Below are positions 12,811 to 25,200 of a DNA stretch of 64,000 nt, piece after piece. Where the stretch lies: assembly GCA_030770545.1 (NCBI GenBank), contig CM061098.1:9927501-9991500 (forward strand), given 5' to 3'. Both the position numbers and the translations under genes were made by a program. Position 1 is the first letter of the stretch. Each line of letters opens with the position of its first letter. Origin of the DNA: Macropodus opercularis (lineage: Eukaryota > Chordata > Actinopteri > Anabantiformes > Osphronemidae). Under the pieces are notes generated by a model. The model saw nothing but the letters and a program-made list of their open reading frames with translations, ran no database searches and was not told where the DNA came from.

Positions 12811-13231
12811 TTAATAATTCAGAGCCAGCACAGAATACACTGAGAAATGTTTCATAATATGAATGTATCTTCAAAAGAGAGGAACAGTTTCAAAGATTGT
12901 TAAGTTTGTACATATTGTATGGATACGTATGTAAGTCTGCATGAGAGAGAATAGGTTCTGTATGTAATCCAGCTGCTAAAGCTTTTATCACGTTTCTAAG
13001 CTGAATGTGTGTTTGTGGGGAGTAGTAAACTGTGACTATGGTGCCTCTTTGTGGACGGAGAATTTCAGATACTTTTTTTGTTGTTTGTGGTCAAATAATG
13101 ACCTACGTTTGTCATTATTTTTCTGTATTTGCGCTGCCAAAACGGACAAAGTACTTCACATTAGTGTCATGTTGTAACTTCCAGTAATGCAGCTGTAGAT
13201 GTGAACTGGGTCAGTGTAATTTCCTCACCTA

Positions 13232-13237
13232 AATAAA
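13232..13237 (+). terminator. Polyadenylation signal AATAAA of dele1
   Basis: A canonical AATAAA lies 422 bases past the dele1 stop codon, in sequence without other coding content. It implies a 3'UTR of roughly 430-450 bases. Confidence 0.6.
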
Positions 13238-13539
13238 TTGGGGGAAAGCAAAGTATGTTTTTGTCCAACCTGTAAAACACACACATGCCAAAGTTAATGC
13301 CAGGAGGCTGTTTAAGTGTCCTGTACTTTTCTCCATTAAAATAATCCCAAAGTCTGTTTGTGTCTGTGTGGTAGTTTCGTTAGGGTTGTTGTAATGTTTT
13401 GCATTACGCGTTCGTTTGAATGTTGCATCTGATCAATCCGCCTGGTGAATCCCTCCATACCCTTCATATTCCTTTAGACTGGTGCGTGACGTGAGATTCC
13501 GACGATGTGCGACTTCGTTACCTGAGCAAAATAACACCG

Positions 13540-13848
13540 GTAGATTTATTATGGCTGCGTGTCCTCCGTGCGCCGAGCGTCCTGCGTCCGCGGCTCTGAT
13601 TGGCCGGCTGAGCGCTGCGCCGCCCCGGGATCCTCTGGCGCATAGAGAAAGCGCAGCTTGGCCGCAAGCGAGCACGGAGCTGGGCTGGGAGGGCAGATGA
13701 TGCGATGAGATCCAATACGGGCGTCCGGCTGCAGCTACTGGCGGACTGGCAGTCTGAAGAGGTGGTCGACCTCGGCTCTGCTCACTAGTTTATGTGTGTG
13801 AGTGCGCGTCGTCGTGGGAGCTGAGGCGCCCGGAGGCTGAGCGAAGAG
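13540..13848 (+). promoter_or_regulatory. CpG-island promoter and probable first noncoding exon of apbb2
   Basis: This is the most CG-dense stretch between dele1 and apbb2. It contains an inverted CCAAT box (ATTGG near 13599). The segment ends in a good donor (GAAGAG followed by GTGAGT) after 13848. The apbb2 start-codon exon has its acceptor at 16196, with 29 bases of 5'UTR before the ATG, so an upstream noncoding exon is required and this is the best candidate. The exact transcription start is not visible. Confidence 0.5.
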
Positions 13849-14150
13849 GTGAGTGGATGTAAATAGATGCTCTCGGTGGGATGCGCTCCCCTCCCAGTGC
13901 GGCGGTGCTGCTGGTGGTGATGGGGCTTCAGAGAGAGGAAGTGGATGCTGAGGATTTACTGCGTCTGTCCGCATATCGACAGCTTCGCTTCCGCAATATT
14001 GGCAACGCCACCTCTGCGTCCTCGCCGTTGTGGTAGATTTAAAGATGGAATAACGCTGTTTGTGATGTCAGTGAGGGAGTTTAACGAGAGGCTGCAAGAG
14101 ACAAGGGGCTCGGATACTCCACCCATGACATCATCGACTTTTCAAGTTCA

Positions 14151-14167
14151 CCCCCCCCCCCCCCCCC
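14151..14167 (+). repeat. Poly-C run (17 bases)
   Basis: An uninterrupted run of 17 C in the first apbb2 intron or leader region. Runs like this vary in length and are prone to sequencing error. Confidence 0.95.
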
Positions 14168-16225
14168 GCTCGTGCTTTCATCTGTTGCATTTCATTTCTA
14201 AAGCCTGGGGTGCAGCTCGGAGTTGATCAGCCTTCCATCACAGCGAGTATAGATGATGAAGGACAAGCCAAGATGCCAGTTCATATCTGCGAATGATCTG
14301 ATGGGGGATTTATGAGCGTGATGTTATTGTACGTAGACTTACTGGAAGTGATCTTTGTTTTTAGGTGACCTTCAGATGAAAATTAGTCTGTAGACAAACA
14401 GGACAAACTGCTGGAGCAGATTAGGATCTTATTATGGGGCAATTATCTAAAACTAGAGAAGGAACAATTTTGTGTGTCAGCAACTTTAATTCATTATAAT
14501 AATGTAAGTAAATGACTGGGACTCTAGCAAAACCCAGCAAAGAGATGGGTTTAACTTAATGTTGTTGCTGCTGTCCCGAGACCAGCTGTTCTAATCTGAC
14601 CTCTGACGTTAAAGGGCGTAACAGATTTACTGTGTCTGTCTGTTAACTGTGCCCCACTGTTCTGCAAACTGCTGTGTCATTCTCCTCGCTTTCTTCTTCT
14701 AATAACCATCCTTTCTCCTCCCCTCACGTCTTCGCTTCGCCCCACTTTTGTCTTTTGTTTTTTGTAGTTAATGGAGATCTGGGGAGAAACAAGACAAGTC
14801 TGCTGCCTGTGCCTATAGGTGATCTAGTTTGTCTGCAACGTGGACTTAGTAATAGACCAGCTTCAGTTGGAAATCAAACACTGTTTGTGTTTGTGTGTTG
14901 GCTGTTTGGAGGTTGTGTGACGACGTGTAATTCATCTTTTGAATCAGATAACACATTTCCTGTCAGCTCCAGGGCCCCTGGGCTCTATTTGTAACTGTCC
15001 AACAAAAGCCTTTGTATCTTTGCCTTTTCTGACATTATCAGACATTTAAAGCGAGCTTGCAGAAAAAGCTGTAATCCATCAATTAAATGCGTAATATTCT
15101 AGTGGTTATTACAAGATATTTACATGTAAGCACATGTAAGTTACATGACAAGTAGTTTTTACCTGTTGACACTTGATGCTGTGGTTGTCTCTCAGTCTCA
15201 GGCTCGTAGTCTGAGCGCAGACTCAGCACAAACAGGTTGTTGTGCTTGTCTGGCTTCGTGACAGTGGGACAACACAACAACCACGCAATGAGTGGAGCGC
15301 AGATAGGGGCCCCACACGAAGAAAGTGCAGTGCCCAAGGAATATATTATCTAGTCCCGCCCCTGTCTTTTCCCAAGGGTTTGTTGTGCTATAAAATCTGC
15401 TGTATTTACATTTTCCATGTTTTGAGAAAGGTGCTGTTTACGACTGCAGTGCTGTTTGAGGTGTGCGATTGGCTGAAAAGATGGTGACACGTCACGGTTG
15501 CAAGCGTGAGCTCGTTCTTCTACCTGTATCCGTTGTTTGTCGGCTGGCTGGGGGTTGTAGACAAATTCAGTTTTTAAAAGCTGACAGCTACATGTGCAGT
15601 GTCTTAACATCATCGTGATTCTCTTTGTTGCTTATCCATCTGTCTGGATTCATCCTCACGGTGCTGATGCACCCAAAGATAAAAGAGCTACAGCTACTTC
15701 ACGTCCCCACAGAGCAGCTGACTGCTCAGCCCCAGCTTTGCACGTCAGTCAAGGATGAATGCACCGAGGGTCTGACTTACTCTCTATATCAAGCAAATGC
15801 AGCCCAACGTCATAACTCTGAAGCAGTGACACCTGATGTCTAAATGGACACGAGACTGTAAAGTCTGAACCACGGTGTGTCAATAAAGGCCCCTGGGACT
15901 AGCTGAGCAGCAGAGAGAGAGCAAGGAGTAAGATGGTGTCTGTTCAGTGGCAACATCAGAGAGATGCAAATGAGTGAGACTTTTTCTAATAGTCACAAAT
16001 GTCACATAAATAACCATGATAATTATTTTGCTAATAATATGCTGGAAGGCCACAGAAAAACATGTGTTCATCTAATGTGTTAATCTAAACCATATAATAG
16101 ATGAATATATAATATTAACCTGTAATATTCTGTAACGTGTAGCTTACCAGGTTGTATAACTCACCTGGCTTTTGACAGTGTGTCTCTTCTCCCCAGCTTT
16201 ATCAACACTGCATTTCCTGTCAACC

Positions 16226-19200
16226 ATGATGTCAGTACAAACCCCTCCCCTCTCGCGCTCTGGCTCCTCCCCTTCAAATGTGGGTTTGGCCAATCGCGGC
16301 GGCACCTCTGCCAACCCTCCCACCTCCCTCAGCCTTCGCTCCTCCTACAACCAGCTGCTGGGGCGAGACGTCATCAAGGAGTCGATGGAAACCGGAAGTT
16401 CAGCCACTTTGCCAAAGAGTCGTCAGAGATACGCAATGACCAGCGTGCGGAGCGCCATGGGGATAAGCGACAACTTGACTCTGTCCTCTAAAAACCAACC
16501 TGTGACCAGAGGGAGAGGCCTCCCCACTAAGTCCTCCTCCAGTTCAGCCCTCTACTCGTCCTGTTCCTCCTCCTCTCTGTTAAATACAACCAACCCCAAA
16601 CTAGTCAAGAATGGGGCCAACATGCAGAGACGAGCTGAGACTCAGCAGCTGGAACTGAGCAGAACCAATACAGAGGTCAAAATTCCCAACGATGTCATAA
16701 ATAACCCAACGTCTGAGTGGCTGGATTCTGAGAACGACAACTCACAGCAGCCCCCTTTCCGAAGACGGACCAAGAGCTTCTTGGAATACCATGGGAAGGG
16801 CTGGGATGTAGACTTCAACTGTGGAAACAAGGAGGAGAAAGACGAGAAGAAGCAGCAGGCCTCCCCAGAGAAGGAGCAGGCCAGTCCTGCTAAAGAGAGG
16901 GAAAGAGAGAACGAGGAGAAGCCCAGTAAGCAGGCCTTCCAGGAGGAGAAGGAAGAGGTGGAGGAGGAAGAGGAGGAGGAAGATGGCCCCACACCAACAC
17001 TGAGACAGCCCCTGTTACCAGTAGTGGTGGAAGCCCCACTTTCTTCCACGTCCTCCTCTTCCACTAACAGCCCAGAATGGGGCCCCCAGAACCAGAACAA
17101 CCACCTCCAGAACCAGGCTCCAAGCCAAATAGGTGAGGAGCTCTGTGTCCAGGTTCAGGCTAGTCCACGCAGTCCTGCAAAGCCACCTCGCAGCTCCCAG
17201 CCCCGGGTGATCAAGGTGGAGCTGCACCCCAACAACGAGAATCAGTTCCTACAACAGTACCCACCTTCGTCCCCCAAACAGGCCCGAGCTTCAGACAGGA
17301 CCCTCACTAGGGACTCGGAAGCTGCTGCCCTGCCAGAAGCTGGGCTCCCTAAAGTGGGCCTAAGAATGGATCTGACTCCTGACACTCCTTCAGAAGATGA
17401 GGACTCCAGCTGGACCACCCTGTCCCAAGAGACACCGTCTCCTCAAACTCCACGATCGACAGGTTTGAAAACTGTGTTAGTCTCTCATAAGATTTTTATC
17501 TGTAGTCTGTCAGTTTTAATTATGCCTGCTTTTATTCTTCCTCTTTCTTTGTTTCTTTCTACCTGCTGCAGATCGTCTGATCTGGAATTTTACTAGAAGC
17601 CTCTTATTAAGAAAGCAAGTCACTCCAGCAATACTGCTGGAACCTTAAAGGCCCCTGTGAGCCGCCTTGTGGCGCAGAGAGTGATTAGGGTGGACAGAAG
17701 CATAGGAGACGGCAGATAGCAGGGAGTGAAAAAGGAAGCAGAGCTGGGTTTAGTAGACGGTGATTTCCATGAGGATGTAACAACGAACAAGATACTGTCA
17801 GAGGATATGAGAGTAAGCAAAAAAAGAGGAAGAAGAAATTAAAACAACATAGAGGCTGTTGTTCACTGGGTCTGACGACAGGGGGGTGAGCCCTGGAGTT
17901 GCTATGACAACAGAAGCTAAGAAGGGACAGGCTGACCATTACTCTGTCTACCCCTCTGTGTGTGTCTGTGCCAGGATTATATAGTTCCACTGTGCGACGC
18001 ACTAATGTGTATCACTGTCATCCGCCAGCAGACGTATGGGGCGAAGGGGACCTGCCCCCAGGCTGGCGGGAGATCTCAGATTCCTCAGAGGTCTATTTCT
18101 GGCATGTACCCACTGGGACCACTCAGTACCACCGGCCTGTTGCCGTCGGCAACCAAAACATCTCTCCCAACAATGAGCCAGACACTGAGTGTGGCCTGCA
18201 GCAGGAAATGCAGGATTCTCTCAAACCACCCAGTGAGGTGAGGGGACACACAGACACACACGCTGAAGAGCAGCCACCGAGTTACAACACACTTTATCGT
18301 TGTATGTGCATGTATATGTACCACTAAATGAAAACCAGTCTCCAGCCATCAACATGAAAACTCTGAAGGCTGAAAAAGCAACTAAGTGACCTGTAGCTAT
18401 AAACAACCTGATTCCTGACTCTCATCCCTCTGCCTCGTTCTCTCTCGCAGCGCCCCAGCAGTCTGATATCCGACAGCTCAGTGGAGCCGGTCCCCTCTCC
18501 CTCTGCCTCCTCCCCCTCCGCCTCTTCCTCCTCCTCCTCCCCATCCAATGATGTCACCTCTTCTGGACCAAATCTGAACATCACCACCTGCACAGCCAAG
18601 GTAACACACAGGATCACGTTGTCTCTTTATAACATTTAATCTTAAAACTGTTTGATTGATTCATTTTGGGACAACTGGGACTGTTACACTGGTTCACACA
18701 CTGTGTTTCTACGGCCCAAGAAATATGGATTTAGGTCCTGTTGTCTTTAGTCTAAATGTTTTATTCCAGAATATTGTTTCTTATTTTTCTTCTCAGTATT
18801 ATTATTTTATCATGGTACTAGTGTATTCACTGATGCACTGAGTCTAGGCCAGTCTAGACTGAGTGTCCTCTTATTAAATTATGATGAAAAATCAACCTTC
18901 ACTTGTTTAATTGTTACAAAGTAAACTAGCGCCAGTGAATTGGTAGAGTCGGTACGTGACGTTTCTCATCTGTCTGTGTTTGGCTTCAGGAACTGAAGGA
19001 TTATCCCGTCTATCCAGATCCCAGTCTGAAGGCGTTTGAAGGAGCTACCCTCCGCTACGCGTCGCTCAAACTCAAGTAATACACAGGTTTGCTGTACAGA
19101 AGAGCGATTGTGTGGTTTGGAGGCTGACTCCACTGTTTGGTTGCTTTTCCCTGCAGCCCTCCAGCCCAGTTAGAGACAGTGGACCTCAACAGCAGCTTCT

Positions 19201-22200
19201 CCGACCCAGAGGCAATGGTAGGATCCTAGCAGCAACACACACAAGATATTTAACATGTGTCTGAATAACTTAGTTTGAATCACAATCATAACTTCAGATA
19301 ATATTAAGCTCGATTAAATGAGCTTATTCCATGTTAACAGGTTACTCTGACTTCCCTCAGTAAAAAATATCAGCCTTTCAGCAAATCTTGTGAAGTCACT
19401 GGGTTATGTTTGCAATGACGTAATAAACCCGCTCACCCGCATCCAGTCCTCTTCTCTGTTTGCTGCAGCGCCGCTCTGTGGTTACTTTGAACTGACGTCC
19501 GTGCATTTACAGTCAAAGTAGTTTCTACTGCCCCATTGTGGAGGATCGACCACAGTGAAAGTAGCAGTGGGGAGAAAGAGCAAAACATATGTTTGGGTTA
19601 GATTTGAGGAGTAGTAGGAGGAGGAAGTACAAAGTAGACATTCTCTATGGAACCATCATCTGTTTGTTGTAATTATAACAAGAATGGCAATTTGGGATTT
19701 GGAAGGAACCTTATATGATCACAATTAAGTATAGAAGAAAGAAAATAAATCAAATGGAACAGATGCTAAAGATTAAATCAAACTTACATGTAGAGATGGT
19801 CCCTAAAATTAAAAGCGACGCTATCAAGACATGTCAGGAGCACGTTACTGTGCACGGTCAGAGTCTGAACAGGACCAACGTGCGTGTTCTTCCAGTCTTT
19901 CCCGGTGCGATCTCTGGGCTGGGTGGAGATGGCAGAGCAGGACCTGAGTGAGGGGAGGAGCAGTGTGGCCGTCCACCACTGCATCAGACAGCTCTCCTAC
20001 TGCAGGAGGGACATACGGGACTCAGCGGGTGTCTGGGGCGAGGTCAGTACGAACAACGCGCACAATGCACTGTTACGGTTCAGTAGAGCCCCTACCATAG
20101 ACCTGGACTGCGTGTCCTTGTGTGTGGCGTTTCAGGGTAAAGGGATGCTGCTGGTGCTTCAGGACCGCATGTTGACCCTGGTCGACCCTGACGACCGCAG
20201 CCTGCTGCACTCTCAGCCAATCAGCAGCATCCGGGTCTGGGGCGTGGGGAGAGACCACGACAGGTAGGTGGACTGTGAAAATTCATTTCCCTTCATGAAG
20301 CCTTTTTGCTGAGAGTCTGACGAATGACCTGCACCAGGCTGCAAAGAGCCTGTGGAACGTTCTCACTCCTAGAAGCTGAATCAGGAGTTGTGTCGAACCA
20401 TCAGGGAACAGAATCACTCTCATTATTATTCCATGTGTAGTTGCACAAATTGCACTCAGACACAGTAATTATGCTCATTGCTCCGCGTCTCCACTAAACC
20501 CTGAGGACCTCGGGGACCTGGAGCCACGTGGCAGCGCTCGTGGTCGCCACCTTTCGCTGCTGATGCCAGCACAGCTGCTAAACCCTCACTGATGCAGGCT
20601 CCTCTGGGCGTCTATTAGCTCGTGAAAGGCCCGCTACAAACGCACAACGCCTGCTGGTACAGTGCACACATGAGCTTGGTTCTCCTGCGTGAGGACGGCG
20701 GATGCATATGCCCCTTACACACAGTAGGAGTGAGAAGAGTGGTCCGAGCAGCTTTCAGGGGCTTGCTGAGTGTAATCAGCTGTTAAAAGATTGGGTGAAA
20801 ATGGAGTTTCTAAAATAGCCTCAGTGTCTCACCCTGCTCACGCGAGCTCGCTGCGCCTGTGTCTTCCCTCCCTTCTTTCCTTGCTGCCTCTCCTCTTCGT
20901 CTTTTATGTGCCTCCACCATCCTCTCTCCCTCTTGTCTTTTTTGTTTTTTTCTTCCCTTCCCACAACAGCAGCTCTCCCAAAACATTATCGCGTGTGTGC
21001 AATAGATAAAGAGAGGGAGAGAAATACAGTGAGTCCCTCCACCCTCGTCTGTCTCGGAGGATTGAGAAACTTTCAGTGGCTGTCTCTCTCAGCGGTAATG
21101 GATAAAACGTGTAGAGGAAAAGCGAGGGAGGGTCGGCTCAGGATAACTCTCCTCCACATCCTCTTTCCTCTCACTCCATCCATTTCTGTCTCTCCCAGCT
21201 GGTTCCTCTCTCTCTTTGCAGACAGCACCGTAGCGCTGCAGTCTGATCCTCTCTGTGTGGTACAGTACCACTACCTCGGTGTGTGTGGGTGTGTGTGTGG
21301 GTGTCTGTTTGATGCTCTGCAACTACAACACACTTTCATCTGCACAGCAATTTGTTTTGCAGTATTCGACCTGTGATGAACCATATGCATTGGAGCAGAT
21401 TTTGTCAGAGGGGGTTGTTGCTCATTGCTGCCACTAGAGTGCACTGCTATCAAAGCATCCGGGTCTGGGGCGACCAACCCTGGTCCTCAGGCCACAGCCC
21501 TGCTCGTTTTCCAGCGCAGCAGCTGAGGCAGAGATGGTTGGAAAGCATGGATGGTGGTGTGTAGCTGCTTCACTCTGCAAAGAAACACAATAGGTTATAA
21601 TTTATCATTAATGAGATTGTTCTGAAAGTTGTGTAACTTGCATGAAAGGCTCCGTCTCATGCAGTGGAGTCAGTTTTCCCTCTGATTACAGGCTCAGTGC
21701 GACGCATGAAATATGAATGACTAGTCCTTTACTGCTAGGATTATTTTTTCTCTGTGTGTTATATAATATGTGGATGATCTTTATTGTACAGTCATGAATA
21801 TTTTTCTTTGTTGTCATCAGTTTGCGTTTTCATTTCAAACAACTAACAGAACTGTAACGAGCTAAATATGGAGCTGAGGCATATTAGTAATCGTTAAGTA
21901 ACATAACCTGTTGCTGAAATGAATGTAGTTGAGGTAAAGGTCGCTGTGAGGGTCATAAACGCTGACGGAGCCCGTTCTGCAGCGTGAGCCTCCCTTTGCT
22001 CTCGTCCCGTCTCTTCTTCTACCCGTCTGTCTGAGGAGTATTCCCACTCTCGTCCCGGATGTTCTCTCGCTTGCCCGCTCTCTCCCAGCTCGATTCAATA
22101 TGAATGAGTCCCCCTGTCTCTCGGGCGGGTTAGCTCCACGATGAGGTCATGAAGCTATATCTGGAGCACTCAGCAAGTCTGACACTGTGCACATGCCTGC

Positions 22201-25200
22201 ATGTATGTGTGTGTGTATGCAAATGGCCTGGAATAGATGCTATATATGTGGAGCACTCTGCTGTGCGCGTGTGATGGGGCGCTATTTCTGCTCTTTCTCT
22301 CCAGCGCTCGCTCTGCCTCCCTCTTGTGCCATTGGCTCTTCTCCGCTGCTCTTTGTTTGTCTTGCCGTTGCACTTTAGCGGGGTGTAAGCCTTCCCCCTT
22401 TCCTTCAGCTTCAGTGACACTAGAGAGGTAGAGGTAAAGTCGTAGCTGAGGAGGAGGAAACATTACTAGAGACAAATAGGGAGAGTTTAGGGGAAGAGCG
22501 GTGGTGCTTGTTGAGAGAGAGAGTTGTACAAACAGAGCAATGGAGAGCCAGTGAGAGAGGAGGAGAGGAAGAGGAGCACGCTCCCCTGCTCAGGACACAG
22601 CAGGACCTTGAGACTCTTCAGACCGGACAAGCAAAGCAAAAAAAAAAAAAAAAAAAAAAAGCTTGTTGTAGAGGAAGGAAAAGAGAAGGTGCAGCTGAGG
22701 AAAGAGGAGGAGGAGGAGAGGAAGAAGCAGGGGGAGGGGAAGGATAGAGGGAGAGGAGAAGGGAAAAGGAGCCCCAGAGGATTACAAGAAGAAGAGAGAC
22801 AGGAAGAGATTTACCCACGGGTGCCGCGGCAAACGGGCTGTAGCGATGTCACTGTGGCAGAGGAGCTAACAAGGCAGGGAAGTGTTTGTCGGCAACGGGG
22901 CGAGGATGTCTACCAACGTGAGTACACCACCTCAAATTCATTCACTGCTGTAGCGCCCCTCATCCCTCCATCCATCTCTGGCTTCAGTCAACCGTCACTG
23001 GCCTCTTTCTAGTCTAGCATCACCGCTTTCTCACTGTTTCTTTAATTGCTGTGTTCGTGCAGAGGACACATGAGCAGTCACACTCTTATTCATTGCGTTT
23101 CTCATTTACTTCTGTGATCCCCTCTCTCCCGCTCTCTCTCTCTCTCTCCCGCTAGCCATCAGGTGTAGGGATGCAGGTTGTCAGCAGCAGGTTTGCATCC
23201 AGGAGAGCTGGATAAGAAAGACAAAGCTTGAAAGCGAAAAGAAAAAAAAAAACAGAGATGAAGTAAGCAGAGAGGGGATTGAGAAAGACAAGATTAAAGA
23301 GTCTGGATGCGCTGCAGGGATTTTTCAAAGTGTGTGTCACGGCTGTTTGGAGCTGCCGGATGCTGCGCTCGCTTTATTTGTGTGAGTGTGTGTGAAAAAG
23401 CCAAACTATTACCGTTTTTGACGTCTACATCTTCAGCCTCCTTAATTTCACTTGATGGAGGGATGGTGAAGTTGTGTTGCGTGCATGGTTACCGTGAAGT
23501 TTCCCTCCCCGTCTCTTCCTCCCCATGCTCTAAACAAAGAAGCAAAGGAGGAGAGAAGAGTGTGAGGCCTGAGCAGACGTGGAGGATGCGAGGGGCCGCT
23601 CCTGCTTCTTCTCGGCATGTGGCACTGTGCGCCGCCGTGCCTTTCATTTCCTGATGTCTGCGCGCGTCCCCTGCTATTAAAGTTCACTGCTGTTACTTCT
23701 CTTCACTCACCAGCAAACACGAACCCAACTAACACACTCTACAAACACACAGTTCATTCATATTCATCAGTGGGCAGCTCGTACTTCTTCCCCCACCGCT
23801 GACCTTCTGTGGACAGCTGTGGCATGTAGAGAAGGAAGAGGGGAGGCAGCAGAGAACATGCAAGTCTGCAGCATCATGAATGTTTTAGCAGTCGCACTCA
23901 CTCCGTGCGTGTTTGGGTTGTGGCCGTCGCTGCTCAGCTCGTCGTAATCACGATGTCCCATTTGGACTGCAGCTAATTTGCTGATGCCAAGGCCCCGGTA
24001 GCCTTAGTTAACATGCAGGGTCCCTCTGATGGCCCACAGGGACTCGGCTCAAACACCTAGACCCACTCGATAGACGCCAACGTGATTGATGACCCCCCCA
24101 CCCTCACCCTCACCCCCAGCTTCTGCTCCAATTTGAGACCTACACCGACCTCTCTCTTTCCCTGCAAGTCATTGCTCCTCCACGTCACCTACTTCCATCT
24201 ACCCACAATTCATCACTCCCACATCTCTGCACACATACACACATCACGTCAAAATATGTCCTCCCAGGCTTCCCAGAATCCCTCATCCTTTAAAGGGTCG
24301 TTACGGGAGGAGCTATGTCCCCTGCTCGCTCCTCTTCCCACACACACACAAGCGCAGAGGCGCAGAGTTAAATCTAAATCTTCCAAACGCGCTTCCTTCT
24401 CTCCCTCTCCCTCCCTCCCTCCCTCTCTTGCACATTAGCATTGTTAGGCACACCTGCTGTAATCTCTGTCTTCCTGACGGATTACCCCTTCCGCTCCTCC
24501 TATAGATCCCCTGCCTTGCCCCAACCAGCCAATAAATCTACTCCCGATAAAACCCTCGCCGATCCAGGCCGTTGCGGTCAGCGATGTGAGGTGACGCTGA
24601 CGTTCCCCGATCACACGGAGCTGAACACAGCAGGACGCAGAAACAGTCGCGCGACTCATCCATCCACTCAAACCACAGACAGCAGAAGTGTCTACAGTCT
24701 GTTGCAGCTGAATAGATTTGAATATTTAACATATTTGGAAACACATGATGTAGATTCTTAATTATATTCAGTAGGGCAGCTGTTGATGTTCCCAGCAGAG
24801 CCAGTGGATTAGAGGGTAAATTAATTTCTTCTTATTTAGTTCAGGAATAATGTCACAATTCAGTGAAGTCAGTTTTTGACAGGCTGGGTCTGAAAAACAC
24901 GCGTTTTTCACTTTTACAGTAAAATTTGCAAATAGTGTGTAAAAATGGTTAAATCAGTTTGCAAATTCATTTAAAGCCTCAACCAGACAGAGTCACTTCA
25001 CTTCACTTCAGCCTGACTGGCTGAAAACACCGAGAAATGTGCTGACTTGAAGCTGCGGAGGACACGTATTTGTTTAAAAGGATTTGATCAGCACTGTGAC
25101 AGGCTGACAACCTGTCCAGGCTATAACCCGCCTCCACCTCCCACCCCCATGACCCCCCGCAGAGGAAGACGTATAGATAATGGATGGATGGGCTTTTGGC

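Noticed and set aside
16642..17100. 152-codon minus-strand frame rich in Ser inside the apbb2 exon
   Set aside because: It is the antisense of the Glu/Lys-rich coding tract (GAG/GAA read as CTC/TTC) and has no features of its own.
21089..21096. Strong acceptor-like TCTCTCAG followed at once by a donor-like GGTAATG
   Set aside because: Only one or two bases lie between the sites, so it could be at most a recursive splice point; it lacks the usual AG-GTAAG layout and is not needed for any reading frame.
24082..24438. 118-codon Pro/Ser/His-rich plus-strand frame
   Set aside because: It arises from CT- and CA-rich simple sequence and has no coding signature.
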